From contig NZ_CP038273.1 of NCBI RefSeq assembly GCF_004571175.1, positions 1,612,001 to 1,676,000 on the forward strand: DNA of 64,000 bases. Reading direction: 5' to 3'. The stretch's first letter is position 1, and each line of letters starts with the position of its first letter. The stretch is from Legionella israelensis. GTDB taxonomy: Bacteria > Pseudomonadota > Gammaproteobacteria > Legionellales > Legionellaceae. The notes under the pieces are model-generated. The model made no database searches. It was not told the DNA's origin and saw only the letters and a program-made list of their open reading frames with translations. Made by a program: the position numbers and the translations under genes. Below, piece by piece: positions 40,649 through 51,025 of this stretch.

Positions 40649-41491
40649 ATGACAAACCTTCAATCAATAAATTCAGGTTCGCTCTACATTGTTGCAACAC
40701 CGATTGGCAATCTTGATGACATCAGCCTGCGTGCATTAAGCGTTTTAAAGTCGGTGGATTTTATTATTGCCGAAGATACCCGCCATTCACAAACACTGCT
40801 CCAACATTTCGGCATCAAAAAACCATTAACCTCGTTGCACGCTTTTAATGAAACACAGAAAAGCCAGCAACTTTTAATTTCACTGGAAAAAGGCCAGTCC
40901 GCTGCCCTTATCAGCGATGCCGGAACTCCCTTAATTTCCGACCCAGGGTTTCCTTTGGTTAGATTGGCAAAAAAACACCATATCCTGGTTACACCTATAC
41001 CTGGTCCTTGTGCTTTGATTAGCGCCTTATCTGCTGCAGGCATTCCTTGTGACAGCTTTACCTTCACCGGTTTCTTGCCGGCAAAGCAGACAGCAAGGAT
41101 AGAAAAACTTAAACAGTTAAGTTCCATCAACCACACCCTGATATTTTATGAGTCCAGCCATCGGATCAAAGCTTCTGTCAAAGACATGGGCGAGGTGTTT
41201 GGTGAAAATTGTGAAATGGTATTGGCTAAAGAATTAACTAAAACCCATGAGCGGTTTGTGGATGGTCAAAGTAAAGATATCCTTTGCTGGTTAGAAGCTG
41301 ATCCAGCTCATCAAAAAGGTGAATTTGTCATCATCATCGCTCCCCGGGAAGAGAAAGCCAGGGAATATGAAACGATCTTACGACGTTTAATGAACGAGTT
41401 ACCGCTTAGAAAAGCCGTTGACCTCACCAGCCAAATTACACTAGTCAATAAAAATGAGATCTATAAAACAGCCTTGAAAATGCAAGCGTAA
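40649..41491 (+). CDS. rsmI: 16S rRNA (cytidine1402-2'-O)-methyltransferase
   Basis: 280-residue tetrapyrrole-methylase-fold enzyme that 2'-O-methylates C1402 in the ribosomal P site. Motifs: GSLYIVATPIGNLDDISLRAL, IIAEDTRHSQTLL, ALISDAGTPLISDPGFPLV, PGPCALISALSAAGIP and FYESSHRI. It follows AGAGGATAAACC. Length is standard. Confidence 0.95.
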   Translation: MTNLQSINSGSLYIVATPIGNLDDISLRALSVLKSVDFIIAEDTRHSQTLLQHFGIKKPLTSLHAFNETQKSQQLLISLEKGQSAALISDAGTPLISDPGFPLVRLAKKHHILVTPIPGPCALISALSAAGIPCDSFTFTGFLPAKQTARIEKLKQLSSINHTLIFYESSHRIKASVKDMGEVFGENCEMVLAKELTKTHERFVDGQSKDILCWLEADPAHQKGEFVIIIAPREEKAREYETILRRLMNELPLRKAVDLTSQITLVNKNEIYKTALKMQA

Positions 41492-41496
41492 AATTG

Positions 41497-41562
41497 GGCT
41501 TATTATTCCACAAGGATATTTGTTGGATAACTCATGTTACGCAGCACAGTGAATAATAAGCC
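41497..41562. repeat. Stem-loop after rsmI containing a repeat-end fragment
   Basis: Arms GGCTTATTATTCCAC (41497-41511) and GTGAATAATAAGCC (41549-41562) pair with one bulge and enclose 37 nt. The loop contains AACTCATGTTACGCAGC-ACAGT (41529-41550), the terminal sequence of the dispersed palindromic repeat. It lies 6 bp after the rsmI stop and may act as its terminator. Confidence 0.5.
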
Positions 41563-41579
41563 GGGGTTGTTAGGTCTTT

Positions 41580-41876
41580 TTATAAACAAGCAGGGTTTAA
41601 AGCGGAATGCTCCAGTTCTGCACTTGGATTTTTCATGAGGTTATATATATCGTCACGCAGTTTTTGCGACACATTCTTTGTGAAAACAGGAAGGACATCC
41701 TCTTTATCTGCTGGAGATACACCTAGCTGTATGACTTCCGGTGAAAGGTATCGGCTTGAGTTTTTTTGAAAATGAAGAACCTCTCTGCCTTCAAATATAC
41801 CCATTCCTTTTTTACTTTTTATTACTTCCTCAAATCCATTCTTTTCAATTAATTCAATCATGCGTTCTAATTTCAT
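41580..41876 (-). CDS. 98-residue protein of unknown function
   Basis: I do not recognise it. The protein is soluble and charged, starts with a helix MKLERMIELIEKNGFEEVIKSKKGMG and has no signal peptide or membrane segment. The tail SAELEHSALNPACL is short and acidic-polar. The start has only a weak purine-rich site. It lies alone between rsmI and the membrane-protein gene; the AT-rich surroundings and lack of a family suggest an accessory gene, possibly an effector or a remnant of one. Confidence 0.5.
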   Translation of the reverse strand: MKLERMIELIEKNGFEEVIKSKKGMGIFEGREVLHFQKNSSRYLSPEVIQLGVSPADKEDVLPVFTKNVSQKLRDDIYNLMKNPSAELEHSALNPACL

Positions 41877-42010
41877 GGTTCTGCATCTCTATTTTTTAAG
41901 AAGGTGCAGATTATAATGGCCTGACAAATAATGATCAATATAAAACCATTTTAAAATAGCATCTATCAGAATGGATTTATTTTTCGCAAAATAACATTCA
42001 TTCTTTATGC

Positions 42011-43687
42011 CTACACAACTCGCCATTGATTATCCAAGTCTTCATCCTCTATTTCCTTTCCTTTTTCGCTGTTTTCCAGCATTTTATTATCAGTATCCTC
42101 TAAAAGAGGCTTTTCCATGGCTTTATTTTGTGACTGACGATGCCTTCGATAAGCCTGAAAGAGTTCATAGCCGACAAATAAGACCGTCAATGCCACAGCA
42201 GCAGGCCAGCAAACGGCATAAGTGGCAATCAGTAAAGAAGGTACAACGGTATTTTTCACCAAGGAGAAGATAAACTCATTTCTTGCAGCCTTACAGGCTT
42301 TTTCCAGTTCTTTGATCTCCGGATCGCCTCGTTTTTTAGCATATTCCAGAGCAAGGCTTTTTTCCTTATAAGCGGAATAAGATTTTTCCGAAAGGTACAT
42401 GGCAATACCCACTATGCATACAAAATAACAGGCAAGGACCGCAGCCGGTGGACTGAGCAGCATCGATAAGGCAAATCCTGTCGCTAAAAGGACCGTTGCC
42501 ACAGCCAAGAAATGTAAAGTGGCACTTTTTGTTTTCCAGCTGATGTCCAACGCTTCAATTTGCTGTTCCAGCATCTTTTTTTGTGAATGATAGTAATTGA
42601 GTGAATCAAGTGTTCTTTTTAGCTCTTCTTTACTCAAAGTCTCTTTATCGATGTTCTCAAGCTCTATAATTTTAACATTATAATCTTTAATTAAATGATT
42701 ATAATCAGCACGTTTCTGTAAATATTGTTTTTTGGCACGTTCTCGAACATAAAGTAAGGTGGCAATATCAAACACTAGAAAGCCGGCTGTGATCCAACCT
42801 GCCACAGGTGCTGAGATATGACAAAGGGTATTGAAATTGGTTACAAAATTTACCGCAGCCCAAACCCCATGGTTTACCATATCGGCATGTCTTTTATCCA
42901 GTTCGGCCTTAAAACGTCTCCATGCACTGGTTTTTTTTTCTTCTTTTGAAGGGAAAAAAGTATGTTTGACAATTTGAGCCGCGTTGATCATAAAGCGGGC
43001 GGCAAAAAACCCGACACTTAAGACATTTAATACCATCGCCGGTTTATCAAATGCAGCAAAGATACCGTCAAGATCGGTGTGAGAGCCTAAAAGTTCATCG
43101 AGTTTATCCAGTAACTGGGCATCACGACTCATGGTTAAACCGGTTTTAAGCATAAAACGGCAAAAAACCCAGTATATCCTCCAAATGTTCGCCTCTCCGG
43201 CCTTGTCTCTTATTTTGGAAGCATGAACCGGGGTGCTCACTAAATCACGGAAACCAGAAGTAAATTGCTTGCGCAAAGAATGGAAGAAACCTTCCTTTTC
43301 ACTGCCTGACTCCTCGCTTGGATGAAGACGAGCAAGAATTTGTGCTCTTAATTTTTTTTGATCCTCTGCTTTTCCTTTTTGACCATAGGCTAAGTAATAG
43401 TTTTCCAGAAGATGGGAACAATAAATACAATAATACCAAAATGCTAAGCCTGCATTTTTCTTTTTTTCAAGGCTGGCATAAAGATCGTTGAATTCCTGGA
43501 TAATTTGATGACGATGTTTATGTAAATAAGAATAATCTCTTCTGCTCGCCCAAGTTTCAACAGTTTGCTCCCAATCGATATGAATATCTTCTTGATGGCT
43601 GTCTAACTCTGGCTTGACAGGTTTACGATAGGCTTGAAAAAATTCTGATCTATGCCTTACAAAGTCAGTAGCTTTATAATTTCCCAT
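42011..43687 (-). CDS. 558-residue multi-pass membrane protein, candidate effector
   Basis: No family recognised. The soluble N-terminal third (residues 1-~200) is helical and basic. A first hydrophobic region is near residues 210-235 (VLNVLSVGFFAARFMI), another near 275-310, then a charged coiled coil (QKRADYNHLIKDYNVKIIELENIDKETLSKEELKRTLDSL) and two hydrophobic pairs (about 385-430 and 470-505). The tail ENSEKGKEIEDEDLDNQWRVV is strongly acidic, like the glutamate-rich E-block of many Dot/Icm substrates. A GTG at 43699 is an alternative start. The ribosome site is weak. Confidence 0.6.
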   Translation of the reverse strand: MGNYKATDFVRHRSEFFQAYRKPVKPELDSHQEDIHIDWEQTVETWASRRDYSYLHKHRHQIIQEFNDLYASLEKKKNAGLAFWYYCIYCSHLLENYYLAYGQKGKAEDQKKLRAQILARLHPSEESGSEKEGFFHSLRKQFTSGFRDLVSTPVHASKIRDKAGEANIWRIYWVFCRFMLKTGLTMSRDAQLLDKLDELLGSHTDLDGIFAAFDKPAMVLNVLSVGFFAARFMINAAQIVKHTFFPSKEEKKTSAWRRFKAELDKRHADMVNHGVWAAVNFVTNFNTLCHISAPVAGWITAGFLVFDIATLLYVRERAKKQYLQKRADYNHLIKDYNVKIIELENIDKETLSKEELKRTLDSLNYYHSQKKMLEQQIEALDISWKTKSATLHFLAVATVLLATGFALSMLLSPPAAVLACYFVCIVGIAMYLSEKSYSAYKEKSLALEYAKKRGDPEIKELEKACKAARNEFIFSLVKNTVVPSLLIATYAVCWPAAVALTVLFVGYELFQAYRRHRQSQNKAMEKPLLEDTDNKMLENSEKGKEIEDEDLDNQWRVV

Positions 43688-43838
43688 AATCAAACCCACA
43701 AATAGCGCATAAAGTCAAATTTAAAACTAACATGAAAGAAAATAAAGCACAATACTTTTTGTTTCTATTTTTTTCAGGTTGATTGGATTTGATCAGACGA
43801 TGGAGAAATTAGTATAAACTCAGCACTCTTTAAATTTT

Positions 43839-45179
43839 TTATTTTCCAATGCAAAAACTGGAAAATATTTTTCCTAATAAATCATCCGAAGTGAATTCTC
43901 CGGTAATTTCTCCCAATGCCTGGTGAGCCAGGCGTAAATCTTCTGCCAGCAATTCGCCGGCCTTATGCTCACTAAGCTGCCTTTGTCCATTCATCAGCAA
44001 CTGTTTAGCTTCATCCAAAGCCTGCAGGTGACGCCGCCTTGCCAAAAACTGGCCTTCTTCTGGCTGATATCCGGCAATGTCTTTTATTTTCTGTTTTAAA
44101 GCATTTAAACCTTCACCGGATTTGGCGCTGAGATAAATCTGATTCCTTTCTACTTTTGCATTAAGTTTCATTTTATCAATTTTGTTAAAAACGGTAATGA
44201 CAGGAACATGTTCAGGTAAAGCTGCTTTTACCTCTTTAGTCAATAAGGCATAGGGTTCATCAGCTGCAAGATCAATCACCAGCAAAACGCAATCGGCACG
44301 TGAGACTTCCTGCCAGGCACGCCGAATACCTTCTTTTTCCACTTGATCCGCACTGTCATGGATACCGGCTGTGTCAATGATATGTATGGGAATATCATCA
44401 AGTAAAATGTGCTCGCGCATCACATCACGAGTGGTACCAGCCACATCGGTAACAATCGCCACCTCTTTTCCTGCAAGATGATTAATCAAGGTCGATTTAC
44501 CTGCATTGGGGCGGCCGGCTATCACGACCGATAAACCTTCTCTAAGAAGAGTCCCTTGATGTGCCTGGGCACGTATGGATTGCAGCTCAGTTAAAACAGT
44601 CTCTAGCATTAAAGAGATTCTACCATCGTTTAAAAAATCAATTTCCTCTTCAGGAAAGTCAATGGCGGCTTCTACATACATTCTAAGATGAACAAGCTGT
44701 TCATTTAAGGCATGAATTTTTTTGGAAAAATCACCTTGTAGGGAACGCAGTGCCATTCTTGCCGCTGTTTCGGAGCTGGCATGAATCAAATCGGCAATGG
44801 CTTCGGCTTGTGATAAATCCATTTTATCGTTTAAAAAAGCACGCTCGGAAAATTCACCAGGCTTTGCCAATTCTGCGCCTAACTGAACACACTCCTTAAG
44901 CAACATATCCATAATGACAGGAGAACCATGAGCCTGCAATTCAATAACATCTTCACCTGTAAAAGAATGGGGGGCTTTAAAATAAAGAGCGATGCCTTGA
45001 TCAATCAACTGCCTGTTCTGTTGATAAAAACCGGTAAAATAAGCCGTTCTTGGTTGGATGTTATTCAATTGACAGATCTGACCAGCGATAGCCAACGCCT
45101 GAGGCCCGGAGATTCGAAGGATGCTCACACCACCGCGCCCTGGCGGTGTAGCAACTGCAACAATGGTCGTTTCCATCAT
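43839..45179 (-). CDS. mnmE: tRNA modification GTPase MnmE
   Basis: 446-residue GTPase that, with MnmG, makes the 5-carboxymethylaminomethyl modification of wobble uridine. The folate-binding N-terminal domain starts DTTIVA-like ([24 protein letters not shown]), the G domain carries [22 protein letters not shown] and NKID, and the protein ends with the conserved catalytic cysteine motif FCIGK. The start overlaps the yidC stop (ATGA). mnmG, rsmG and parAB are not in this window. Confidence 0.96.
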   Translation of the reverse strand: MMETTIVAVATPPGRGGVSILRISGPQALAIAGQICQLNNIQPRTAYFTGFYQQNRQLIDQGIALYFKAPHSFTGEDVIELQAHGSPVIMDMLLKECVQLGAELAKPGEFSERAFLNDKMDLSQAEAIADLIHASSETAARMALRSLQGDFSKKIHALNEQLVHLRMYVEAAIDFPEEEIDFLNDGRISLMLETVLTELQSIRAQAHQGTLLREGLSVVIAGRPNAGKSTLINHLAGKEVAIVTDVAGTTRDVMREHILLDDIPIHIIDTAGIHDSADQVEKEGIRRAWQEVSRADCVLLVIDLAADEPYALLTKEVKAALPEHVPVITVFNKIDKMKLNAKVERNQIYLSAKSGEGLNALKQKIKDIAGYQPEEGQFLARRRHLQALDEAKQLLMNGQRQLSEHKAGELLAEDLRLAHQALGEITGEFTSDDLLGKIFSSFCIGK

Positions 45180-46867
45180 TTATTGGCAGCGACCAGCTTC
45201 TTCTTCCGTGGCTTGTCATCGCTGTATTTACGGGTAATGTACCACTGCTGCAGAATGGATAAGGTATTATTCACGATCCAGTACAGCACCAGACCCGAAG
45301 GAAAATTCCAGAACAATGCCGTAAAAAGAATAGGCAGGAACATCATGACCTTTGCTTGCATGGGATCTGGCGGTGCAGGATTAAGCTTTTGCTGAATAAG
45401 CATGGTCGCGCCCATGATAATCGGTAAGACATGATAAGGATCAGGGCTTGCTAAATCATTTATCCATAAAATGAAAGGTGCCTGGCGCAGTTCCACACTT
45501 TCCAGTAATACCCAGTATAGAGCAATGAAAACAGGTATTTGAATAAGAATAGGCAAACATCCACCCAAGGGATTCACCTTCTCCTGGCGATAGAGTTCCA
45601 TGGTAGCCTGGCTGATTTTAGCCTTATCATCACCATAACGCTCACGAATGGACTGAAGTTTAGGTTGCAACTTACGCATACCGGCCATTGAACGATAACT
45701 CGTGGCAGACAGGCGATAAAAAGCCAGTTTAATTAAAACCGTCACAAGAACAATGGACCATCCCCAGTTACCCACTAGGTTATAAATCATTTTCATTAAT
45801 GAAAATAATATCGATGAGAGAAACCATAAAATGCCATAATCCACGGTCATATCCAGGGTAGGTGATATTTGATTTAATACACTGGTAATTTCCGGTCCAA
45901 TATAGAGCCTCGAGGCAATTTCCTTCTCATCACCAGGCTTAACAGAAATCGGTTGAGTTACGGCACCAATGGTATAGTCATCATCCACAGAGCGTGTATA
46001 AAATTTATTTTTCTGATTAGGCTCAGGGACCCAGGCACTGAGAAAATAATGTTGCTGCATGGCAATCCAACCGCCTTTAGCATCCACATTCAGATTCTTT
46101 TTGCTCATTTCACTGAAACTGACCTTCTGGTATCTCTGTTCCCCTGGGTTGGAGTAAGAGGCTCCTGTGTATGAACCGATATGAAAAATACTTGATTTAT
46201 CTTCTTTAGGTGAGCTTCTCAGAAGCTGAGTGTTCATGTATCCTTTCCATGTTTCCTCACCCTCATTAGCGATAGTGTATCTGACTTTTATGAGATAACT
46301 GCCACGAGTTAAGATAAATTCCTTTTTAACCTGCAATCCATTCTCAGTTGTTCCCTGCAAGATCACGGTCAGTTGTTTTTGTCCCGGAGACAGGCGATAT
46401 TCCTCTTTAGCCGTATTATAGTTAATTTTAACCGTTTTAATCGTCTGGTTTTGAGAAACCAGAAGCCCGCTATTCGCCACATAACGTTCTTGCGCCTTGT
46501 CTTTTAATAAAGTAATGGGCTTGTCTTTCTCCTCAACACTGACCGGATAATCCAACAGCTGAGCAAAGACAATATCACCGTGAGTCAGGTTTATTTTTAA
46601 ATTCAGTACATCTGTTTCAACTGAAACCACCTGTCTCCCACTCATCTCCTCTGTACTTTTTTCAGACGTTTTCACAGGAACATCAGAAAGAAGATGCTGA
46701 TGTTCGCCAGTGGTTTCCTGCGGCAGCAGATGACCATCAGAACTGATATTCACTTCAGGCTTTACTTCAGGGGTTGGAGCCTTAGGATAATCTATTTGCC
46801 AGGCATTCCATAGTGAATACACGGTAATGGCTAGTGCAGCATATAAAATAACGCGTCGTATATCCAT
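45176..46867 (-). CDS. yidC: Membrane protein insertase YidC
   Basis: 563 residues: an N-terminal membrane anchor ([20 protein letters not shown]), a large periplasmic domain of about 300 residues, and five conserved C-terminal helices including [22 protein letters not shown] and [23 protein letters not shown]. The tail is basic ([10 protein letters not shown]). It shares one base with yidD upstream and overlaps mnmE downstream, the standard rpmH-rnpA-yidD-yidC-mnmE order. Confidence 0.96.
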   Translation of the reverse strand: MDIRRVILYAALAITVYSLWNAWQIDYPKAPTPEVKPEVNISSDGHLLPQETTGEHQHLLSDVPVKTSEKSTEEMSGRQVVSVETDVLNLKINLTHGDIVFAQLLDYPVSVEEKDKPITLLKDKAQERYVANSGLLVSQNQTIKTVKINYNTAKEEYRLSPGQKQLTVILQGTTENGLQVKKEFILTRGSYLIKVRYTIANEGEETWKGYMNTQLLRSSPKEDKSSIFHIGSYTGASYSNPGEQRYQKVSFSEMSKKNLNVDAKGGWIAMQQHYFLSAWVPEPNQKNKFYTRSVDDDYTIGAVTQPISVKPGDEKEIASRLYIGPEITSVLNQISPTLDMTVDYGILWFLSSILFSLMKMIYNLVGNWGWSIVLVTVLIKLAFYRLSATSYRSMAGMRKLQPKLQSIRERYGDDKAKISQATMELYRQEKVNPLGGCLPILIQIPVFIALYWVLLESVELRQAPFILWINDLASPDPYHVLPIIMGATMLIQQKLNPAPPDPMQAKVMMFLPILFTALFWNFPSGLVLYWIVNNTLSILQQWYITRKYSDDKPRKKKLVAANK

Positions 46868-47115
46868 TAATAACTCTCATCATTGGGTAAAACAGGATCG
46901 TAACCGCCTTTTGACCAGGGATGACATCTTGCCAGACGTTGAATGGTTTTCCATCCGCCTCGAAGTACGCCATACCTCTGAATAGCAGTTAATGCATATT
47001 CCGAACAACTGGGGTAGAAACGACAGCTGGCTGCAACGAAAGGACTGAAAAAATAACGGTATAATCGAATGGGCAAGCAAATAACTCGTCTTAACATTGT
47101 ATTAATTGAGGCCAT
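46867..47115 (-). CDS. yidD: Membrane protein insertion efficiency factor YidD
   Basis: 82 residues with the family signature [45 protein letters not shown]. The ATG at 47115 is preferred: AGG lies seven bases upstream, whereas the internal ATG at 47097 has no ribosome site. The start lies inside the end of rnpA (25-nt overlap), so the genes are coupled. Confidence 0.93.
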   Translation of the reverse strand: MASINTMLRRVICLPIRLYRYFFSPFVAASCRFYPSCSEYALTAIQRYGVLRGGWKTIQRLARCHPWSKGGYDPVLPNDESY

Positions 47116-47426
47116 ATCTTACCTAAATTGCTCAGAACCTCTGAGTTGCTAACTTTGGAAACCCTAGGCTTCGCTAAAAAAATCATATCTACTGCCGGTA
47201 AATCTGTCTTGCGAAAAGCTTCTCTTAACAATCGTTTAATTCTGTTCCTGTCATGCGCTTTCGGGACCGCTTTTTTAGATAAGGCGAGTCCCAGCCTTGC
47301 ATGACCAATTGTATTTTCTCTGTAAAGAACAATAAAATTTGAGGTCACTATTTTTTTTGCATTTGCAAAAACATAATCGTATTGCGATTTTTTTAACAAC
47401 CGGTCGGATTTTTTAAATTCGTACAC
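47091..47426 (-). CDS. rnpA: Ribonuclease P protein component
   Basis: 111-residue basic protein that supports the catalytic RNA of RNase P. The motif ARLGLALSKKAVPKAHDRNRIKRLLREAFR is diagnostic. Translation starts at a GTG (47426) directly after the rpmH stop codon, so it depends on rpmH translation. Confidence 0.93.
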   Translation of the reverse strand: MYEFKKSDRLLKKSQYDYVFANAKKIVTSNFIVLYRENTIGHARLGLALSKKAVPKAHDRNRIKRLLREAFRKTDLPAVDMIFLAKPRVSKVSNSEVLSNLGKIWPQLIQC

Positions 47427-47561
47427 TTAGGCTGACAGACGCTTTCGTCCTTTTGCTCGTCGACGCTTTAAAACCAAGCGGCCGCCGCGAGTAGACATGC
47501 GCTGACGAAATCCATGATCGCGTTTGCGTTTCAAATTACTGGGTTGAAAAGTACGTTTCAT
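47427..47561 (-). CDS. rpmH: Ribosomal protein L34
   Basis: 44-residue ribosomal protein, read directly from the minus strand: [20 protein letters not shown], then [18 protein letters not shown] and a basic end, stop TAA at 47427-47429. This is the standard L34 sequence and length. It is the first gene of the rpmH-rnpA-yidD-yidC-mnmE unit and marks one side of the probable origin. Confidence 0.97.
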   Translation of the reverse strand: MKRTFQPSNLKRKRDHGFRQRMSTRGGRLVLKRRRAKGRKRLSA

Positions 47562-48073
47562 GATAAACCTGTAAAAAATTTTAGAAGCAGGGAATGATAG
47601 TTAACTTTGTTAAAGCTGTCAAATAGAAACATACAAATGGCTTCCTGGAAAACGGATGTTTTTCAAGTTCTTCGTGCTGTAATTATAATAAAATAAATTA
47701 AATAACTTTATGTTTATTATAAGCAATGAAACTTAATGGGATAAGTTGTTTTTTTTAATAATTATCAATTACTTATATTAAAAACAAAGTTGTCAACAAG
47801 TACTGTATGTTTTGTCTTAGTTATTGTGGATAATGTTCCTAGGCTTATTCCAAGCAATGATTTATTTAGCTTATTCACGATTTATCCATCCTTGTTGTGA
47901 ATAAGAAAGGCTCAGCAAACTTAACTCTCGCTTTGATTTTGCTCAATCATAAAAGATTTCAGCTATGCATATTTATATTTCAATCTCTAAAATTAAATAT
48001 GTAGGTTACCCATGGCATTATCATTCGCTTATCATAAATATAAACTTATTAATTTATATTTTATTTATTATTA

Positions 48074-49092
48074 ACGTGAATTCGATGTAACTGTTTAAGG
48101 ATTATCCTGCAAAGAGAAAATATATTGAAAACCCAGACCTTTTGTGATCTTATTTGTTTTTTCTAAGAACAGTAATAGGATACAAGAGGCCTGGAATGGA
48201 TAAGTTAGTCGAATTATTCTGTATTGTCGATGATTTTTGTCAAAAGTTTTTACCAATCTTTGAGCAGCAACTTATAAATATTTCAGGCAAAGTCAGGAAG
48301 AAACCCTGTAGCCTGTCTATGTCCGAAATAATGACGATAGTGATACACTACCACCAATCCAATTATCGAAACTTCAAAAGCTATTATTCTTATGTTTTGC
48401 AGAAAGATTTACGTCCCTATTTCCCAAAACTGGTCAGCTATAGCAGAATGACTGAGCTGATGCCATCTTGTATAGTGCCATTAACGGCATTTTGCCACAA
48501 TCAATCAAAGACTCTAACTGGCATTTATTTCGTAGACTCAACCCCTATTGAGGTCTGCCACGTTAAAAGAGCGCAACAGAATAAAACATTTAAGGGGTTA
48601 GCGGAGAAGTCCAAATCAACTATGGGATGGTATTTTGGTTTTAAACTTCATTTGGTGGCCAATGATAAAGGTGAGCTAATGGCTTTTAAAATAACCTCAA
48701 GCCGAACAGATGACCGAACGGTTGTGCCCGATTTAAGTAAAAATCTGTTGGGTAAAATGATTGGAGATAAGGGATATATTTCCCAAAATCTGACCGAGAA
48801 ACTTGCTGAAAGAGGCTTGCAACTACTGACCAAAGTCAGAAAAAATATGAAGCAAAAAGTGCTCGATGCCTTTGACAAAGTCCTGCTGAGAAAAAGAGTC
48901 ATTGTTGAATCTGTTATTGACCAATTAAAAAATATTTCAAATATCGAACACTCAAGGCATCGTTCTGTCTTTAATTTTATGGTCAATATCTTGGCTGGTT
49001 TGGCAGCTTATGCACTTAAGCCAAAGAAACCTTCCTTGAATATTGAAAAAACATTCGTGGCTGTCGTTTGACCAGTTATATCGAATTCACGT
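48074..49092 (+). mobile_element. IS982-family insertion sequence
   Basis: The element is 1,019 bp with terminal inverted repeats of 20 bp (48074-48093 against 49073-49092, one mismatch; ends ACGTGAATTCGAT). The 9-bp sequence TTATTATTA directly flanks both sides (48065-48073 and 49093-49101) as a target-site duplication. It carries one intact transposase gene. Because the target is itself a TTA repeat, the exact boundary could shift by a few bases. Confidence 0.9.
48196..49071 (+). CDS. IS982-family transposase
   Basis: 291 residues, full length and uninterrupted. The DDE catalytic residues appear in YFVDSTPIEVC (first Asp), MIGDKGYIS (second Asp) and VIVESVIDQLKN (Glu), with the downstream basic region KNISNIEHSRHRSVFNFMVN typical of IS982. 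The ATG at 48196 is preferred to an upstream non-ATG start at 48154. It ends 1 bp before the right inverted repeat. Confidence 0.92.
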   Translation: MDKLVELFCIVDDFCQKFLPIFEQQLINISGKVRKKPCSLSMSEIMTIVIHYHQSNYRNFKSYYSYVLQKDLRPYFPKLVSYSRMTELMPSCIVPLTAFCHNQSKTLTGIYFVDSTPIEVCHVKRAQQNKTFKGLAEKSKSTMGWYFGFKLHLVANDKGELMAFKITSSRTDDRTVVPDLSKNLLGKMIGDKGYISQNLTEKLAERGLQLLTKVRKNMKQKVLDAFDKVLLRKRVIVESVIDQLKNISNIEHSRHRSVFNFMVNILAGLAAYALKPKKPSLNIEKTFVAVV

Positions 49093-49660
49093 TTATTATT
49101 AGGTCGTTTATCCTTGTGGATAATTTTATTTTTTTAATGAATTTCATGGCGGTTAACTTAGAATGAATTTTGTGTGTAATCCCTTGGTATCCTAAGGTTA
49201 AATTCTTAATGATTTTTTTATTCTTATTTATTGCTTGAGTTAAACGCAGGTTATCCTTTATATTATTTCATAGTTATCCACGATTTATTTTCCACTTAAA
49301 TTATTAATGGATCTCAAAGGAACTTTATTATTGTTCTTATCAGCAATGATTTAACATTTGCTTCATATGGAATGATCGCTTTTGGGAAAATATTGATGAT
49401 TTTATCTTTAACATTAGGATGTGTTATCCATACCATTTCTGAGATGAATAACCGACCTTATTTAATAAGTTCAGTCTGATATTTGTACAAATTAAACGAA
49501 TAAGCTGCCTGAAATGGATGACATGTTCTAATGGATGTTTTATAAGATTATGGGTAATCCATTTTAAACATGACTTGCCGGAAGTGTTCTTCGGTGGCAT
49601 TATCTATAAAATAATGAATTAGTATTTTTGATTTTCCGCTTTTTATTGAGGAGCTTTTTT

Positions 49661-51013
49661 GTGTCTGCGAATGTTTGGCAGAAGTGCTTGAGTCTGTTGC
49701 AAGAAGAGTATCCTGCACAACAATTTAATACCTGGTTACGCCCACTGCAGGCTCAAACAGAAGAGCAGCGTTTACTTCTGCTTGCACCAAATCGATTTGT
49801 TGTTGACTGGGTTAAAAAAAACTTTTTCCCCCGGATTGAGGAAATCATTTACCAAATCAGTGGTGAGAATATTAAAACCGTTGCCATTGAAATTGGTAGC
49901 ACAAAAATATCTGAAACGATTAAAGATAAAACTGAACCTTTAAGTTCTGATTCTGCCGCTAAGCCGTTGATTAAAAAGGCATCTGACTATAAGAGTTCTC
50001 ATTTAAATCGTAAATTTGTTTTTGAAAGCTTTGTTGAAGGCAACTCCAATCAGCTGGCTCGGGCTGCTTCCATGCAGGTTGCCGAGCGACCGGGTGATGC
50101 TTACAACCCTTTGTTTATTTATGGGGGGGTTGGATTAGGTAAGACACATTTAATGCATGCGATTGGCAATGCCATTTTAAAGAATAATCCTGAAGCGAAA
50201 GTTCTTTATTTGCATTCGGAGCGTTTCGTGGCTGATATGGTTAAAGCCTTACAAACCAATGCTATCAATGAATTCAAACGCTATTATCGTTCACTTAATG
50301 CCTTGCTGATTGATGATATTCAGTTTTTTGCCGGAAAAGATCGCTCTCAGGAAGAATTTTTCCATACTTTCAATGCATTGCTGGAAGGACAGCAGCAAAT
50401 TATATTAACCAGTGATCGCTATCCCAAAGAAATTGAGGGAATGGAAGAACGCTTGAAATCACGTTTTGGTTGGGGATTGACGGTTGCTGTAGAACCTCCT
50501 GAACTGGAAACGAGAGTGGCCATTCTTATTTCCAAAGCAGAACAATCAGGAATTGAGCTCCCTTATGAAGTGGCTTTTTTTATAGCGAAACGGATAAGGT
50601 CTAATGTGCGGGAGCTTGAAGGGGCATTAAGAAGGGTGATTGCCAATGCTCATTTTACAGGTAAACTTATTACCATTGAATTTGTCCATGAAGCCTTACG
50701 GGATTTACTGGCGCTTCAAGATAAATTAGTGACCATTGAAAATATTCAAAAAACCGTTGCAGAATATTATAAAGTCAAAGTCGCAGATATTTTATCCAAA
50801 CGACGCAGTCGTTCCATTGCCAGACCAAGACAAATGGCAATGGCTCTGGCAAAAGAATTAACCAATCACAGCCTGCCTGAGATTGGTGATCATTTTGGTG
50901 GAAGGGATCACACGACAGTGATTCATGCCTGTCGTAAAGTCAAGGAACTGGTTCAAGATGAAAATGATTTTGCAGAAGATTATAAAAATTTAATGAGAAT
51001 ACTATCATCTTAG
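49661..51013 (+). CDS. dnaA: Chromosomal replication initiator DnaA
   Basis: 450-residue initiator. Domain I begins [27 protein letters not shown]; the AAA+ domain has Walker [11 protein letters not shown], Walker [10 protein letters not shown] and the sensor LTSDRYP; the DNA-binding domain ends with the signature [14 protein letters not shown]. The GTG at 49661 follows GAGGAGC and matches the family N-terminus; the frame extends to 49628 without an ATG. First gene of dnaA-dnaN-recF. Confidence 0.96.
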   Translation: MSANVWQKCLSLLQEEYPAQQFNTWLRPLQAQTEEQRLLLLAPNRFVVDWVKKNFFPRIEEIIYQISGENIKTVAIEIGSTKISETIKDKTEPLSSDSAAKPLIKKASDYKSSHLNRKFVFESFVEGNSNQLARAASMQVAERPGDAYNPLFIYGGVGLGKTHLMHAIGNAILKNNPEAKVLYLHSERFVADMVKALQTNAINEFKRYYRSLNALLIDDIQFFAGKDRSQEEFFHTFNALLEGQQQIILTSDRYPKEIEGMEERLKSRFGWGLTVAVEPPELETRVAILISKAEQSGIELPYEVAFFIAKRIRSNVRELEGALRRVIANAHFTGKLITIEFVHEALRDLLALQDKLVTIENIQKTVAEYYKVKVADILSKRRSRSIARPRQMAMALAKELTNHSLPEIGDHFGGRDHTTVIHACRKVKELVQDENDFAEDYKNLMRILSS

Positions 51014-51025
51014 TGAGAAAGAATC

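Larger units (their letters stand above)
47562..49660. other. Probable chromosomal origin region (oriC), interrupted by an IS
   Basis: The rpmH-dnaA gap is where many gammaproteobacteria outside the enterics have oriC. Left of the IS there is a very AT-rich tract (about 47685-47790) and DnaA boxes: TGTGGATAA 47825-47833 (perfect), TTATTCACG 47871-47879 (one mismatch), TGTGAATAA 47896-47904 (perfect to TTATNCACA). Right of it are TGTGGATAA 49115-49123 (perfect), TTATCCACG 49274-49282 and TTATCCATA near 49434 (one mismatch each). Without the IS and one target repeat the gap would be about 1.07 kb. No gene other than the transposase was seen. Confidence 0.75.
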
